NCBI RefSeq assembly: GCF_004801375.1
Contig: NZ_SSNZ01000010.1
Span: 84,630-148,629, forward strand
Reading direction: 5' to 3'
Length of the DNA stretch: 64,000 bases
Source: Flavobacterium supellecticarium
Lineage (GTDB): Bacteria; Bacteroidota; Bacteroidia; Flavobacteriales; Flavobacteriaceae
Below the pieces are notes generated by a model. It made no database searches and was not told the origin of the DNA. It saw only the letters and a program-made list of their open reading frames with translations. Made by a program: the position numbers and the translations under genes. Position 1 is the first letter of the stretch, and each line of letters begins with the position of its first letter. Shown piece after piece: positions 63,537 through 64,000 of the stretch.

Positions 63537-63707
63537 TTTATTATATAAAGTATGTAGATCAAAATAATTTTCGGTTCGGATTTAGTGCTATCTATATATA
63601 ATAGTAGTTTTTTTATTTATGGATAATCGATTTTTTACAACGGATCAGATATTATTTTTCAAAAAGCGCACCTATATATAGGTATGCTGCTACTAATTTC
63701 GGATGAG

Positions 63708-63732
63708 CTGACAGTTTTTTGGAACCTGTCAG
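63708..63732. repeat. Degenerate copy of the palindromic repeat
   Basis: Seven-base stem CTGACAG / CTGTCAG around TTTTTTGGAAC. It shares GACAG and AACCTGTCAGG with the perfect copy at 63504-63536, from which it differs by lost outer pairs. Confidence 0.6.
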
Positions 63733-63881
63733 GTCTGGTATTTCAGGAATAAAAAAGGCAAAAACGCCAGTAAAACCGGATAATGACGGCAAAGACGCCA
63801 AATAAAGGTAAAAAAAGTGGTATTGTTACGTCTTTGTAATGAGATTGTTAAGAAAAAGATTTAAAAAAAGGTATGATAAAG

Positions 63882-63912
63882 TTTGCGAAACCGGAAAAAG
63901 GTTCTAGTTTTG
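63882..63912 (+). promoter_or_regulatory. Strong Bacteroidota-consensus promoter, probably of a stable-RNA operon
   Basis: TTTG (63882-63885), exactly 19 bases, then TAGTTTTG (63905-63912): a full match to the Bacteroidota primary promoter. No open frame follows to the window end. A second TTTGCGA-like box at 63993 repeats the bases around the first -33 element, suggesting tandem promoters, as is usual for rRNA operons. Confidence 0.7.
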
Positions 63913-64000
63913 CAGCCGCAATAAGGGAGTTCATTGAATGTAGAGTACGGCAGATTGGAAATGACTAAGGTTAGAAAAAAAGTCAAAAAAGATTTGCGAG

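Larger units (their letters stand above)
63451..64000. other. Gene-free right edge: repeats and leader region
   Basis: 550 bases without a gene. Contents: two related palindromes (listed), a short CCTATATATAGG palindrome at 63671-63682, a twice-repeated GGCAAARACGCC at 63757-63801, the strong promoter at 63882-63912 and a leader. No rRNA or tRNA body reaches into the window as far as I can see. Confidence 0.6.

Noticed and set aside
1..64000. tRNA, rRNA, tmRNA, SRP RNA, insertion sequences, prophage genes
   Set aside because: I looked through intergenic stretches for these and saw no cloverleaf, conserved RNA core, transposase or phage structural gene; a covariance-model scan could still find small RNAs.

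Overview
The window looks like a chromosomal segment of a Bacteroidota bacterium of the Flavobacteriaceae, probably Flavobacterium or a close relative. The evidence is the AT-rich intergenic DNA, promoters of the Bacteroidota type (TTTG, about 19 bases, TAnnTTTG), few Shine-Dalgarno sequences, and family-typical genes (DUF4294, DUF5723, DUF6624, a 348-residue IlvC, LytTR regulators paired with TPR sensor kinases, a MoaC-Mog fusion). I saw no insertion sequence, integrase, tRNA, rRNA body or CRISPR array.

Layout. 1-4.7 kb: branched-chain amino acid operon (end of ilvD, then ilvB-ilvN-ilvC-ilvA). 4.7-9.5 kb, minus strand: a four-gene locus encoding a 459-residue Cys/Thr/Pro-repeat protein, an APH-fold kinase, a HopA1-family lyase-like protein and a LanC-like cyclase. 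Together these look like a split lanthionine-forming machinery acting on an unusually large multi-core substrate, and this is the most striking system here. 9.8-12.3 kb: a LytTR response regulator and TPR histidine kinase. 12.8-14.2 kb: a very AT-rich acquired patch with two small genes, the first carrying a poly-A frameshift. 14.3-19.0 kb: hybrid kinase, receiver protein, HEAT membrane protein and processive glycosyltransferase. 19.2-22.3 kb: accessory patch downstream of mnmE, with an Mrr-like nuclease coupled to a TIR-membrane protein, covarying palindromic repeats, orphan proteins and a decayed copy of the mnmE 3' end.

22.3-32.7 kb is mostly housekeeping (mnmE, universal stress protein, pabB, tilS, dsbD, comM-like ATPase). 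32.7-43.0 kb, minus strand, is a single long gene train: cytochrome b-like subunit, cytoplasmic molybdopterin nitrate reductase, 4Fe-4S protein, Rieske protein, small membrane protein, then a nearly full molybdenum-cofactor pathway (moaA, moeA, mobA, moaD, moeB, moaE, moaCB). Divergent from it at 43.1-47.9 kb are two NarK-type transporters (the first frameshifted), a small haem-c protein and an outer-membrane porin-like barrel. Together they suggest nitrate import, cytoplasmic reduction to nitrite and nitrite export; no nitrite reductase lies in the window. 47.9-63.5 kb: mixed housekeeping (zinc peptidase, DUF5723, RluA, panB, sdaA, dnaK, M42 peptidase) plus a second LytTR/TPR-kinase pair. The right edge (63.5-64 kb) holds palindromic repeats and a very strong promoter that probably drives a stable-RNA operon just beyond the window.

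Two genes (13.1 kb and 43.9 kb) are broken by one extra base in a homopolymer, so sequencing error must be weighed against real decay or phase variation.
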